Assembly (NCBI GenBank): GCA_029237695.1
Contig: CM055271.1
Coordinates: 38,684,462-38,748,461, forward strand
Direction of reading: 5' to 3'
DNA: 64,000 nt
DNA from: Conchocele bisecta
Lineage: Eukaryota > Mollusca > Bivalvia > Lucinida > Thyasiridae
Shown: one piece after another, positions 28,668 through 37,433 of the stretch
Layout: each line of letters begins with the position of its first letter
Numbering within the stretch: position 1 is the first letter of the stretch
Made by a program: the position numbers and the translations under genes
Notes under the pieces: model-generated
Seen by the model: the letters and a program-made list of their open reading frames with translations, nothing else
What the model was told of the DNA's origin: nothing
Databases searched by the model: none

Positions 28668-28852
28668 GTACCAGTACTCGTGCCAAAAAAAAATAAAAAA
28701 AAAAATTTAAAAAAAGATTGTACCAGTACTCGTTATTTTAATTGTAAAAAAAATAAAAAAAAGATTGTACCAGTACTCGTGTCTTTTTTATTTTTTTAAA
28801 TTGTACCAGTACTCGTGTCTTTTTTAAAAAATAAAAATAACAGTACTCGCAC
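28668..28852 (+). repeat. Five copies of GTACCAGTACTCGT in A/T-rich spacers
   Basis: Copies start at 28668, 28720, 28767 and 28803, with a shortened one at ~28841. They are separated by 20-35 nt of A- or T-runs containing AAAAAATAAAAAA. The core contains the imperfect palindrome GTACCAGTAC. The array lies between the gene remnant and its stem-loop. Confidence 0.85.
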
Positions 28853-28864
28853 CTTTACTCAAAC

Positions 28865-28880
28865 GGCCCTTTTCAGGGCC
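28865..28880 (+). terminator. Histone-type 3' stem-loop
   Basis: GGCCCTTTTCAGGGCC preceded by CTCAAAC and followed by ATCCCAAAC. It has the same core as 27677-27692 and lies before the packaging-ATPase gene. Confidence 0.8.
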
Positions 28881-28975
28881 ATCCCAAACTATTCGAACAG
28901 AATTCCTTTTCAAATAAAACTTTGCTATACACATGATAGTATATCATTATACATCTAGACCTTGTACTGTAAACA

Positions 28976-29646
28976 ATGGAGAACGAAGACCTATTGTCTT
29001 TGTTATTTCAACATCCCTGTAACATTTATATAGCAGGTCCAAGTGGATGTGGAACAACTGAAATTGTACAAAAGATTATTGATTATCGCAAAGATTTATT
29101 TAATATTGTACCCGAAAAAGTAATATGGTGTTACAAAGAATGGCAACACAATTATACTATTATGCAAGAAAAGTTCAATTTCCTCAAATTTATTGATGGT
29201 ATCCCAGATGATGAAAATGAAATTGTATCCGATGTAACAATTCCACATCTTGTAGTATTTGATGATATGTTAGGAGAAAAAGATGAAGAAAAAATAAAAT
29301 TGTGGTTTACAAGAAAAGGTCATCATAGAAATTCAAGTGTAATATATATTACACAAAATATGTTTCAACAAAATAAATCGAGTAGAACTATAAGTCTTAA
29401 TTCTCGTTACATGATTTTATTTAGAAATGAACGTGATGGGTTCACAAATTAAAACATTATCACGTCAAATGCAAAGTCCGCACTTAATTTCAGCCTACAA
29501 TGATGCTACTTTCTCAGGAACATGGTTATTTGTTAATTGATTTTCAATCAAGAATTAAAAAACAATTTCGTTTAAGAAGTGATATTTTTCATCGCTGGAT
29601 TACAGATAAGGATGTTAGAGGACCTACTATTTATTCTCCAATATAG
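28976..29646 (+). pseudogene. Polinton packaging ATPase (FtsK/HerA, A32-like), Walker lysine lost, two frameshifts
   Basis: ATG at 28976. The Walker A region reads GPSGCGTTE; family members have GPSGSGKTE, so the lysine that holds ATP phosphate is Thr. Walker B is HLVVFDDML, and ITQNMF is the sensor-like motif. The first frame ends at 29452; two small shifts (near 29440 and 29510) separate it from the conserved C-terminus (DFQSRIKKQFRLRSDIF), which stops at 29646. The protein normally drives DNA into capsids. About 220 aa in total, the usual size. Confidence 0.88.
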
Positions 29647-29688
29647 TAATATAGATATCAGTATTGTACTTTCTATCAAGGTACCAAC

Positions 29689-30651
29689 ATGGCTTTCTCA
29701 TACACATCAGGAAATATTATTCATGCTTTAAGAAATTTGAGTGATGAACAACATAAACTTACAAGAGAAATAATATTGAAATCTGGGTTAAAAGAGATAT
29801 TGAAATGGTTTTCAGTAGCTGCTCAAAATATAGTTGAAAATAAAATAAAATTACCAAAACAAACAGTGCGTTTTATAGAAAAAAATAAAAAAGATGTTAA
29901 ACAATTAGCGGATCCTACAGTTGATGATGATACAAAGAAAAAAATAATATTAAAACCTGGTGGTGGAGGATTTTTAGGTGGTGTAATTATTAGAAGTTTA
30001 CTTCGCTGGACAGGTACAAAAAACGTGAAAAATAGAAAAGTAACCAAAAAACAAACTAAAAAGAAAACAATTAAAAAACAAAAGAAATCTCAAAACAAAA
30101 CAACTAAAAAGAAAACAACTAAAAAGCAAAATGAATCTTTAAGATTTTCTTCAATGTCTAGTATGTCTACAAATCCTAGTCCTGTTAATTCGCGTAGATC
30201 TATATCACCGTTTCATACACCCTCATCGACTGGGAAACCTCAGTTCACATCGACACCTATTTCCTTTAGATCACCACAATTACCATTTAGATCAACTTCT
30301 AGCAAATCTGGATCATCATACAATGTATCTTTCCCCAGTAATTCGGGTTCATTTGAGAGACAGCCTCCAAAAAAAAAGAAGTATAAATATAAACCTGAAA
30401 TTGAAAATTGGTTTAGACTTGTTAATAAAACAACAAAAGAACATGAAAAACTGTTACAGGAATATAATGCATTGGATGAATATCCAATAGCTAGGTTTTC
30501 ACCGTTAAGAACACCTTTGAGATCTCCTAAAACCAAAGAAGTTGTCAGAAACAAACTTATTCAAAAAGAAAAGGAAATAAAACATCTAAAAGATTTTGCG
30601 TTTAAAAATCCAGAATTAAGAGCAAAAATTAAAAGCTACTTAGCTGTATAA
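29689..30651 (+). CDS. Polinton basic core-like protein, 320 aa
   Basis: An intact frame. An N-terminal helical domain of ~80 residues is followed by GGGGFLGGVIIRSLL. A long Lys/Thr-rich tract (TKKKTIKKQKKSQNKTTKKK), a Ser/Pro-rich linker and a KKKKYKYKPEIENWF region with a charged helical C-terminus come next. Composition and position resemble virion core or DNA-condensing proteins of adenovirus-like elements. This is inference; no specific family is recognised. It is among the few unbroken structural genes. Confidence 0.65.
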   Translation: MAFSYTSGNIIHALRNLSDEQHKLTREIILKSGLKEILKWFSVAAQNIVENKIKLPKQTVRFIEKNKKDVKQLADPTVDDDTKKKIILKPGGGGFLGGVIIRSLLRWTGTKNVKNRKVTKKQTKKKTIKKQKKSQNKTTKKKTTKKQNESLRFSSMSSMSTNPSPVNSRRSISPFHTPSSTGKPQFTSTPISFRSPQLPFRSTSSKSGSSYNVSFPSNSGSFERQPPKKKKYKYKPEIENWFRLVNKTTKEHEKLLQEYNALDEYPIARFSPLRTPLRSPKTKEVVRNKLIQKEKEIKHLKDFAFKNPELRAKIKSYLAV

Positions 30652-30706
30652 ATACAGTTATTAATTAATTTTGTATCATTCAATATAAAGTATTGTTAGT
30701 ATAAAG

Positions 30707-31101
30707 ATGGGTAAGGTCAAGAATAAAACCAGTGAAAAGAAACCATTAATTAAAAAACATGGTGCTATGCTTTTGGCTATAGCTAATGAACCTAAAAAAT
30801 ATCGTGAAAAATTAATAAAAAATGCACCAATCATATAATTAAGTGTATTTGCGAATGTTGTCACAATCTCTTAAAAGGCAATGTCACACTTACATCTGAT
30901 CAGAAACATAAATTGTATCCTAAGCGTAAACATCTCGGACAACTTGTATCAATTTCAATTAAGAAAAAGAAAAATATTATAAATCAGACAGGAGGTATTT
31001 TACCATTTTTACTTCCATTATTACCATTAATAGGTAAAGCTGTTCTAGGTGGCGCACTTGGTGTTGGTGCGCGAGCAGGTATTCGAACTCTAGTTAAATA
31101 A
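30707..31101 (+). pseudogene. Polinton pX-like small protein, one frameshift
   Basis: ATG at 30707 opens a Lys-rich frame (EPKKYREKLIKNAPII) that stops at ~30838. One frame over, CICECCHNLLKGNV and a basic stretch continue, followed by a hydrophobic Gly/Ala-rich tail (GGILPFLLPLLPLIGKAVLG). Polintons of invertebrates have a ~120-130-aa protein with exactly this order, thought to be a minor virion or membrane-active component. The stop overlaps the next ATG (TAATG), so the genes are tightly packed. Confidence 0.7.
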
Positions 31102-31832
31102 TGTCAGTCCGGAAAATGGCACTTGTTCCTTTTCATTTACTGGAAGAAGTGAATAAATGGAAAATAGAACAAAGTCAAAAACCTCAACTTTCACCGGATC
31201 CACAAATTACAAATACAGCTAAACTTCAAAAAAAATTATCTAACCTTTTAGAAAGAACAGATTTATCGGAAAGTGAAAAGGTAAGACAGCACGGAGAAAC
31301 ATTACATAAATTTCAGGAATCATTTAAAAAAGTTTTAGAACCTCAACATGTTACAGTAAATGAAAGTACAAAAAGACCACTTAATGATAGGATTTTACAA
31401 AGTATACCAAAAACAATGCAAAGAAAGGAGCAACTTCTTTTAAGCATGCTGAAAGATAACCCAAAAATCAGTTGGGATGAAAATGGTTTAGTATCATATA
31501 AAGGAAAACTTATAAGGGGGTCAAATATTATTGATTTAGTTAATGACACTTTACGTCAAAGAAAAGGATTTAACCCCAGAGGCTGGGAGACATTCAGTAC
31601 AGCTTTACAGGAACTCAATATACCACAAGACGTAGTTAGTAATAGACAACGATGGAACTGGATGCATAAATATCAAACTGATACATCTGACATTGAGTCG
31701 GATTCAATATTTAGTACACCTAAAACAGTAATGAAACATCGTAAAACACCAAAATCAAAAATTTCAGTCACCCCAACTGGTATAAAAAGAAAGTCTGATT
31801 CAACATATCTTAACAAATGGGAGCCTTATTAA
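31101..31832 (+). CDS. Polinton conserved hypothetical protein, 243 aa
   Basis: An intact frame overlapping its upstream neighbour by 1 nt and the integrase by 16 nt. It begins MSVRKMALVPFHLLEEVNK, has a central coiled-coil-like part (LLERTDLSESEKVRQHGETL) and a GLVSYKGKLIRGSNIIDLVN domain, and ends in a basic, Ser/Thr-rich tail. Proteins with the RKM-LVP start are often found just upstream of Polinton integrases. Function unknown. Confidence 0.7.
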   Translation: MSVRKMALVPFHLLEEVNKWKIEQSQKPQLSPDPQITNTAKLQKKLSNLLERTDLSESEKVRQHGETLHKFQESFKKVLEPQHVTVNESTKRPLNDRILQSIPKTMQRKEQLLLSMLKDNPKISWDENGLVSYKGKLIRGSNIIDLVNDTLRQRKGFNPRGWETFSTALQELNIPQDVVSNRQRWNWMHKYQTDTSDIESDSIFSTPKTVMKHRKTPKSKISVTPTGIKRKSDSTYLNKWEPY

Positions 31833-32922
31833 AGCATAAAGAGAAGAAACTTAATTCATTACTGAAGAAAATATATTATGATCCAAAAAGTTCAATTGCC
31901 TACACAAGTGCAAAACACTTGTATGATTCAATTAAACGAATAAACACATTTTCAGATGTTAGATTAAGACATATACAAGAATGGTTGAGTAGACAGAAAA
32001 CATATACACTTCATAAACAAATTCAAAGACGTTTTACACGTCAGACAATAGTAGGAGGTATCGATCAACAATGGCTGGCTGATTTGGCAGATATGCAACA
32101 ATTCTCAGGTGAAAATGAGAATCAAAGATATCTATTGTGTGTAATAGATGTATTTTCAAAATATGCATGGGTCATACCCCTTCCTAACAAAACGGGGAAA
32201 ACATTGATTAACGCGTTTGCTTTGATACTAAAAACATCAAAACGCAAGCCACGTTCTTTACAAAGCGATAAAGGAAGGGAATTTAAAAATAAAGAATTTC
32301 AACATTTCTTGAAATCTAAGCACATTCATTTTTTCACAACCGAAAACCCTGAAACTAAAGCAAGTATAGTTGAACGATTTCAAAGAACTTTAAAAACACG
32401 TATGTGGAAATATTTCACATATCATCAAACTAGAAAATATATTGATATTTTACAAAATATTGTTGATGGATACAACCGAACATACCATCGTAGTATTAAG
32501 AGGGCCCCAATTTCTGTCAATACCTCAAATGAAATTGAGGTTACACATGCATTGTATGGAATGAAACAAGCTATTCCAACCAAAAACAAATTACATGTCG
32601 GTGATTTAGTTCGTATTAATAAAACAAAACGCACATTTGAAAAGGGTTATCTACCAAAACTGGACGAAAGAATTATTTAAAATATTTCATATTAATAAAA
32701 GTTTACCACCAACTTACAAAATTGAAGATCTTGATGGTGAAAAAATAATGGGTACATTTTATGGAAGGAAATTCAAGGTATAAAAGATGATGAAATATAG
32801 AAATGATGAATCAGTTATTGCTCGACGTACAAGACGTGTAGGTATAAAACACTCAAGGAAACTAATGTTCGTTGGATGGGTTATCCGTCAAAGTTTGATA
32901 GTTGGATTTCAACATCAAACAT
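31817..32922 (+). pseudogene. Polinton retroviral-type integrase with chromodomain, frameshifted C-terminus
   Basis: ATG at 31817. The DDE core is complete: Asp in LADLADMQ, Asp in LQSDKGREF, and Glu ~35 residues on in KASIVERFQRT, followed by YNRTYHRSI. The frame is lost at ~32655 and again near 32780-32860. Recognisable pieces continue: an SH3-like PPTYKIEDLDGEKIMGTFYG and a chromodomain-like VRWMGYPSKFDSWI. There is no HHCC zinc finger at the N-terminus. The enzyme inserts the element into host DNA, and the chromodomain may steer it. The catalytic core is intact; the tail is not. Confidence 0.9.
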
Positions 32923-32925
32923 AAT

Positions 32926-33208
32926 ATGAATGAACAAGATATAATTGAAAACGGAAAAATAGAAAAACAAGAGTTTTCATTTTGTGGTAAACGAATACCA
33001 AAAAAATCAATTTCAATATATTTCTCAAGTAATTATAATATATGCAATTGTTACAACAGCCATCATTCATTTAAGTATCCAAAGTCCTAATCGTGAATTG
33101 TGGCTCGTTCTTTTAAGTAGTTCTCTTGGATACATTTTACCAAGTCCCGGGTTAAAATTTACCAAAAAACCACCGACAGGCTTCGATTTTACAGACGGTA
33201 AAAAATGA
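32926..33208 (+). pseudogene. Polinton small membrane protein, one frameshift
   Basis: The first frame starts at ATG 32926 and reads FCGKRIPK, then shifts at an A-run (32999-33006). The other frame continues with two hydrophobic segments, IIIYAIVTTAIIHLSI and LWLVLLSSSLGYILPSPGL, and stops at 33208. The F-GKR-PK plus two transmembrane helices and the SS-GY-LP-P end are a common Polinton small-protein pattern. The stop overlaps the minor capsid ATG. The role is probably a virion membrane or assembly protein (inference). Confidence 0.65.
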
Positions 33209-34102
33209 ATTCATTTTACGTAACCTTACTGAGTGATAGTTCTATGGATATTTATCCATCAAATATACAATGTTGTTTCAAAGTTAAATTACCTCGAACA
33301 GTTCGTATCGATAAAGAAAACTGGGAAATAGCATTAACGGAATTAATTATTCCTTCACAGTTTTTAAATATCAGCAAAGACGAAACAGAATTTAATATTA
33401 TAACAAAAGATTTATCTTTCTACTCGGATGTTTCACAAATAAAAAATAAAAAATTTGATATAAATGAGATAGGCTTTGGTGAAGATGGTACTCCTGTTAA
33501 ATGGATTATCAATTTTAATTTTCAACCTGTATCCTATTCATCAATAGCTCATGTATTGGAAACAATTGATAATATCATTCAAGATTCTTTTGGCGATATT
33601 TTTAAAAAAAACAAGCAAGCGATTAACGTTTCATATTCTCCGGGTATGAAACGTCCAAAATTTAGTTTCCATAAAATTCGCAAAAACAGGAATTAAATTT
33701 AACCATACATTGTTTTTAAAGTTAGGTGGAGATCCAAAGTTAGTAAACGATACATTTTTTGCAAACAGTAATGCAAATGATTTTTTTCCCCATTTGTCAA
33801 ATTTAAATGAGGGGTTTAATCATTTGTTTATTTACTCTGATATTGTTGAATATTCGATTGTAGGACATATTCAAGCTCCGATTTTAAGAGTTGTACCATT
33901 CAAAACATCAAATTCAATTGAAAATGATATAGGTAGTCAACATATTAACCATGCATTTTTAAACTTACATTATATGCCTATATCAAAATCTGAATTTGAT
34001 ACAATTCATATAAATATAAGAGGAGATTCTGGCAATCCTGTTCATTTTGTTCTTGTAAAGTCTATGGTGAAGTTACATTTTAGGAAAAGAAAAATAGATT
34101 GA
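33205..34102 (+). pseudogene. Polinton minor capsid (penton-like) protein, one frameshift
   Basis: It begins NSFYVTLLSDSSMDIYPSN, then a jelly-roll-like beta domain (WEIALTELIIPSQFLNI). The first frame ends at 33696. After a shift near 33690 the second frame carries HLFIYSDIVEYSIVGHIQAP, LRVVPF and FDTIHINIRGDSG, the conserved C-terminal half, ending at 34102. Polinton minor capsid proteins of ~300 aa have this order and form the vertices of the particle. Confidence 0.85.
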
Positions 34103-34104
34103 AA

Positions 34105-34504
34105 ATGCATCCTGTATATCGAGGAGTTGCACGTCAGTATGGGGCAGGTTTAGGATCCTTGTTGAAATCTGCAATTAGAACCGTTTCTCCAATTATAAAA
34201 CCAATAATAAAAACTGGAGTAAATTCTTTTAAAAATGAAGGAATGAAACAAGGAATAGGTTTAGCTCAAGATATTTTTCTTCAACACAAAAATCCAAAGG
34301 ATGTAATTATTTCACGAGGTAAACAAACAATGAATTCACTAGGAAAATATTTTTGAAGAAATTAGGTATAAAAACAAAGAAAAATAAAAGAAAACATCAG
34401 TCGCGTTCAATACATCGAAGAGTTAAGGTCCATAAATCAAGTAACAATCAAAAAGGTATAAAAAGGAGAAAAATATCTAACCGAAATTTAGATATTTTTG
34501 ACTA
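34105..34504 (+). pseudogene. Polinton pVI-like protein and basic tail, probable frameshift
   Basis: ATG at 34105 begins MHPVYRGVARQYGAGLGSLL, the YRG-GxGxG-LL pattern seen in pVI-like Polinton proteins. The frame stops at 34356. One frame over, a Lys/Arg-rich stretch (KKNKRKHQSRSIHRRVKVHK) with no start of its own runs to TAA 34502-34504 and ends LDIFD. I treat both as one gene split at ~34350; they could be two genes. Likely a capsid-lining or membrane-active protein. Confidence 0.6.
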
Positions 34505-34513
34505 AAATAAAAA

Positions 34514-35818
34514 ATGATGCAAAACGGTTCTTGTGAATGTAGTAAGACTGAGTTGGATGTTCAATCAGTACCTCCAACCATGACTGCTATGCATGAAAGT
34601 CAGTGGATTGAACATTTTCCGATTTCCTCTCTCAACAATAATGCTCCAATAGAATTTGTAATTCCACCATAAACAGATAAATGGACAGATTTATCTCAAT
34701 TTTACATGTATTTGAAATTGAAAATTTTAAAAACAGATAATACTGTATTAGACGCAGATGATAATATTGCTCCAGTTAACAATAATCATAGTATCTTCAG
34801 TAACATTGATTTATATCTAAACAATAAACTGATAACAAATAATTCTGATACATATCTTTTTCGGGCATATTTAGAAAATCTTTTGTCATATAACGCTGAA
34901 TGTAAATCAACACAATTAGCTGCTAGTGAAATGTGGATGAAAGATACCGCCGGTAGATATGAGATTGTTGACATTGCAGGTGCAAATTTAGGTCTTAACA
35001 AGAGGAATTCATTTATTTCTGGGAGTAAAGTAATCGAACTTCAAGCACGCTTGCATTTGGATTTATTTTTACAAGAAAAATATTTACCCAACGGAATTGA
35101 AATTAGAATAAGACTCAATAGAGCATCGTCAAAGTTTTGTTTAATAGGCGGCACTGGCGCACCAGATGTAAAAATAGATTTTGAAAATGTTAGTTTCAAT
35201 GTAAGAACTGTTGAGCTATTGCCTGCTGTGTCCAATGACATGAACAGACTCATAGCTCAAAAGAATATGAAAATTCCTATACGTAGAGTAGAAGTCAAAA
35301 CATTCACAATTGCAACTGGAATGCGCTCAAATATAGAAGATCATTTTTTTCAGGGACAATTACCAAAACGGATATTCATTGGTATGGTTGATAATGCTAG
35401 TTTCAATGGGGAATACGCAAAAAATCCATTCAATTTTCATCATTTTAATTTATCAAAAATTGATGTAAATTGTAATGGTCATGGTATTTTCAACCGTCCA
35501 TTTGAGCCGGATTTTGAACATAAATTATATCTTAAATCATACATGTCTTTGTATCAAGCTGTGTCTTCACTAGGTCAAAACAAATCATTTGATATTACTA
35601 GAGATGAATATGTAAATGGATATTGTTTGTGGGGATATGACTTGACACCTGACCAGGGCAGCGAAGAGGGGCACCTACACCCTATAAGAACTGGAAATCT
35701 ACGACTTGAACTTCAGTTTGCCAGAGCACTTGAAAAAGTCATCAATGTCATAGTGTTCTCAGAGTTTGATAACCAGATTGAAATAAATAGCCTTCGTGAA
35801 GTGATCACCGACTATTAA
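34514..35818 (+). pseudogene. Polinton major capsid protein (double jelly roll), one in-frame TAA
   Basis: Tandem ATGs at 34514. The frame is continuous to 35818 except for TAA at 34670-34672 (codon 53). Hallmarks are the ESQWIEHFPIS start, LSQFYMYLKLKI, the NNHSIFSNIDLYLNNKLI strand pair, RLHLDLFLQEKYLPNGIEI, RRVEVKTFTI and the C-terminal GNLRLELQFARAL. The length of ~434 codons is normal for the hexon-like MCP of Polintons. Apart from the stop it looks undamaged. It follows the pVI-like gene by 9 nt. Confidence 0.9.
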
Positions 35819-35885
35819 TATTGGACAATTATGAACAAAACAAATCCTAAAATAAGTAACGTATTGGTGAAATCAACATCCAAAG

Positions 35886-36471
35886 ATGGAAACCATCGAA
35901 TTACAGTATGTTCTGGATCGAGAAATATGGCTGAAGAGACTAAAAGGAATAGTATGCCCAAAAGACAAGCTACCAAATCACAGATCATTAGACGTCCAAA
36001 GCGTACATAATCAACACGGATAATTCTCATCAACCTGGAAAACATTGGATAGCTATTGTATTCGGGCAGAAGAATGAAGCCATCTACTTTGACTCCTATG
36101 GGTTACCACCACTACACGCAGAAATATTGTCTTTCTTGACAAACAATTCTACGAAATGGACATTTAACAAACAGAGACTACAAAGTGTATTCAGTACAAC
36201 ATGTGGAAAATACTGTGTGTTTGTGTTGATTGCGATTGCAAGAGGAAATACTCTGCGTCTCTGTATTCAACAAACATTCAGTTCATCAGATTACTTCAAG
36301 AATGATAGGACTATAACGATCTGGTTCAAACATCACTTCGGAACACTCTACGAAGGACCTCAACAAAGTTCAACATCTGTCGGGTGTCAATGTTGTAAAC
36401 CACAACAATATCATCATGCCATGTCTTTGCATTTTCCAAACTTACTTCATGTTGCAAATATGTTAACATAA
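35886..36471 (+). pseudogene. Polinton adenain-like cysteine protease, one frameshift
   Basis: ATG at 35886 opens METIELQYVLDRE; the frame is lost at ~35985. The rest is in another frame with His in GKHWIAIVFG, Asp in YFDSYG and Cys in TTCGKYCVFVL, the C5/Ulp1-like triad order H-D-C. It ends near two CC pairs (CQCCKPQQ). Total ~195 codons, as in the family. It would cleave capsid precursors during particle maturation. It is the last gene before the right TIR. Confidence 0.85.
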
Positions 36472-36525
36472 TATTTCATGTACTTTTGTAAAGATCAAAT
36501 ATGAATATCATATCTGGTCTATAAT

Positions 36526-36747
36526 TCCATGTTGTAAATATGTTGTTGTTCAATAAAATTTTGTTAAAACTTTACATATTTTGTATTCAATTTTTCCCAC
36601 TATAAATTGAAAAATACCAATATATTGATTTACAATCAATATTTATTTTCATTAACTTGATGAAAAATATTTCTAGGATATTTTCATATGTATTTGATAA
36701 TATTGGAGTTGTCAAAAATATTTGAAAATTATATACAGAACAGTATA
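36526..36747. repeat. Polinton right terminal inverted repeat
   Basis: Reverse complement of 13714-13955 with a ~29-bp gap and a few substitutions. It ends at GAACAGTA and is followed directly by the hairpin composite repeat. The left side carries Polinton-like sequence beyond this point, so the right end may be trimmed. Confidence 0.9.
36552..36557 (+). terminator. Poly(A) signal inside right TIR
   Basis: AATAAA in GTTGTTCAATAAAATTTTG, 81 nt past the protease stop, the mirror image of the left-TIR signal. Confidence 0.75.
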
Positions 36748-36756
36748 CCCCTAAAT

Positions 36757-37290
36757 GTTCAAGGTGGCACTATGGCGTAATACAAGAAGTTTTCACCCCC
36801 GATAAAATTCACGAATCTCCATCAAAATGGTTTAGGGGTGCCACTATGGCTTAATACAAGAAGTTTACACCCCGGATAAAATTCACGAATCACCAACAAA
36901 ATGGTTCAGGGGTGCCACTATGGCGTAATACAAGAAGTTTCCACCCCGGATAAAATTCACGATTCTTCAACAAAATGGTTAAATTCGCGAATCTTCAACA
37001 AAATGGTTTAGGGGTGCCACTATGGCGTAATACAAGAAGTTTACACCCCGGATAAAATTCACGAATCTCCATTAAAATGCTTCAGGGGTGCCACTGTGGC
37101 GTGGTTTTATACCACTATTGAGTAATACAAGAAGTTTCCACCCCTGATAATGGGAGTAATAAGGGGTGCCACCTATGGGGTACTTTTTTAACATGTGTTT
37201 TTTTACATAGACAACCGGTGCAAGGGTAAAATTGTCTATGGAAAAAACACATGTTAAAAAAGTACCCCATAGTGGCACCCATTACTACTT
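36757..37290 (+). repeat. Composite repeat: five short tandem units plus hairpin
   Basis: About five units of 60-90 bp (GGGGTGCCACTATGGCGTAA, ACAAGAAGTTTCCACCCC, GATAAAATTCACGAATC) lead into the 96-bp hairpin at 37175-37270. It is the same composite as 1445-1800, in the opposite direction, and abuts the Polinton right end. Confidence 0.85.
37175..37270. repeat. 96-bp near-perfect hairpin (second copy)
   Basis: ATGGGGTACTTTTTTAACAT and its complement are separated by a loop of about 17 nt (CCGGTGCAAGGGTAAAA). It is the inverse of 1469-1563. Confidence 0.85.
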
Positions 37291-37433
37291 AGGGCTTACC
37301 ACATCCGATCCCAAATCGCCAGCTTCCGTCCGTTTCGCCCCTCGACCATTTCGTAACGCACAACAATATTTACATAGTTGGCCATAATTAACAACGCTAT
37401 AAGACTACTTTGGCCATCTAACGTGTTTTTAAA

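Larger units (their letters stand above)
13714..36747. mobile_element. Maverick/Polinton (adintovirus-like) DNA element, defective
   Basis: Terminal inverted repeats bracket a full set of Polinton genes. Minus strand: three small genes and protein-primed DNA polymerase B. Plus strand: small zinc and charged genes, packaging ATPase, basic core-like protein, pX-like protein, unknown 243-aa protein, integrase, membrane protein, penton-like minor capsid, pVI-like protein, major capsid and adenain-type protease. Without the LINE (5.5 kb), the SINE and the 550-bp duplication it would be ~17 kb, the usual size. No matching target duplication was found; the right end seems trimmed. The element cannot be autonomous because nearly every gene carries a lesion. 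Confidence 0.93.

Noticed and set aside
28668..28852. CRISPR-like array (repeat word with spacers)
   Set aside because: The spacers are simple A/T runs, the genome is eukaryotic, and no cas genes exist.
31817..32922. Integrase as part of an LTR retrotransposon or retrovirus
   Set aside because: No LTRs, gag, protease-RT or tRNA primer site; the neighbours are Polinton capsid and ATPase genes.
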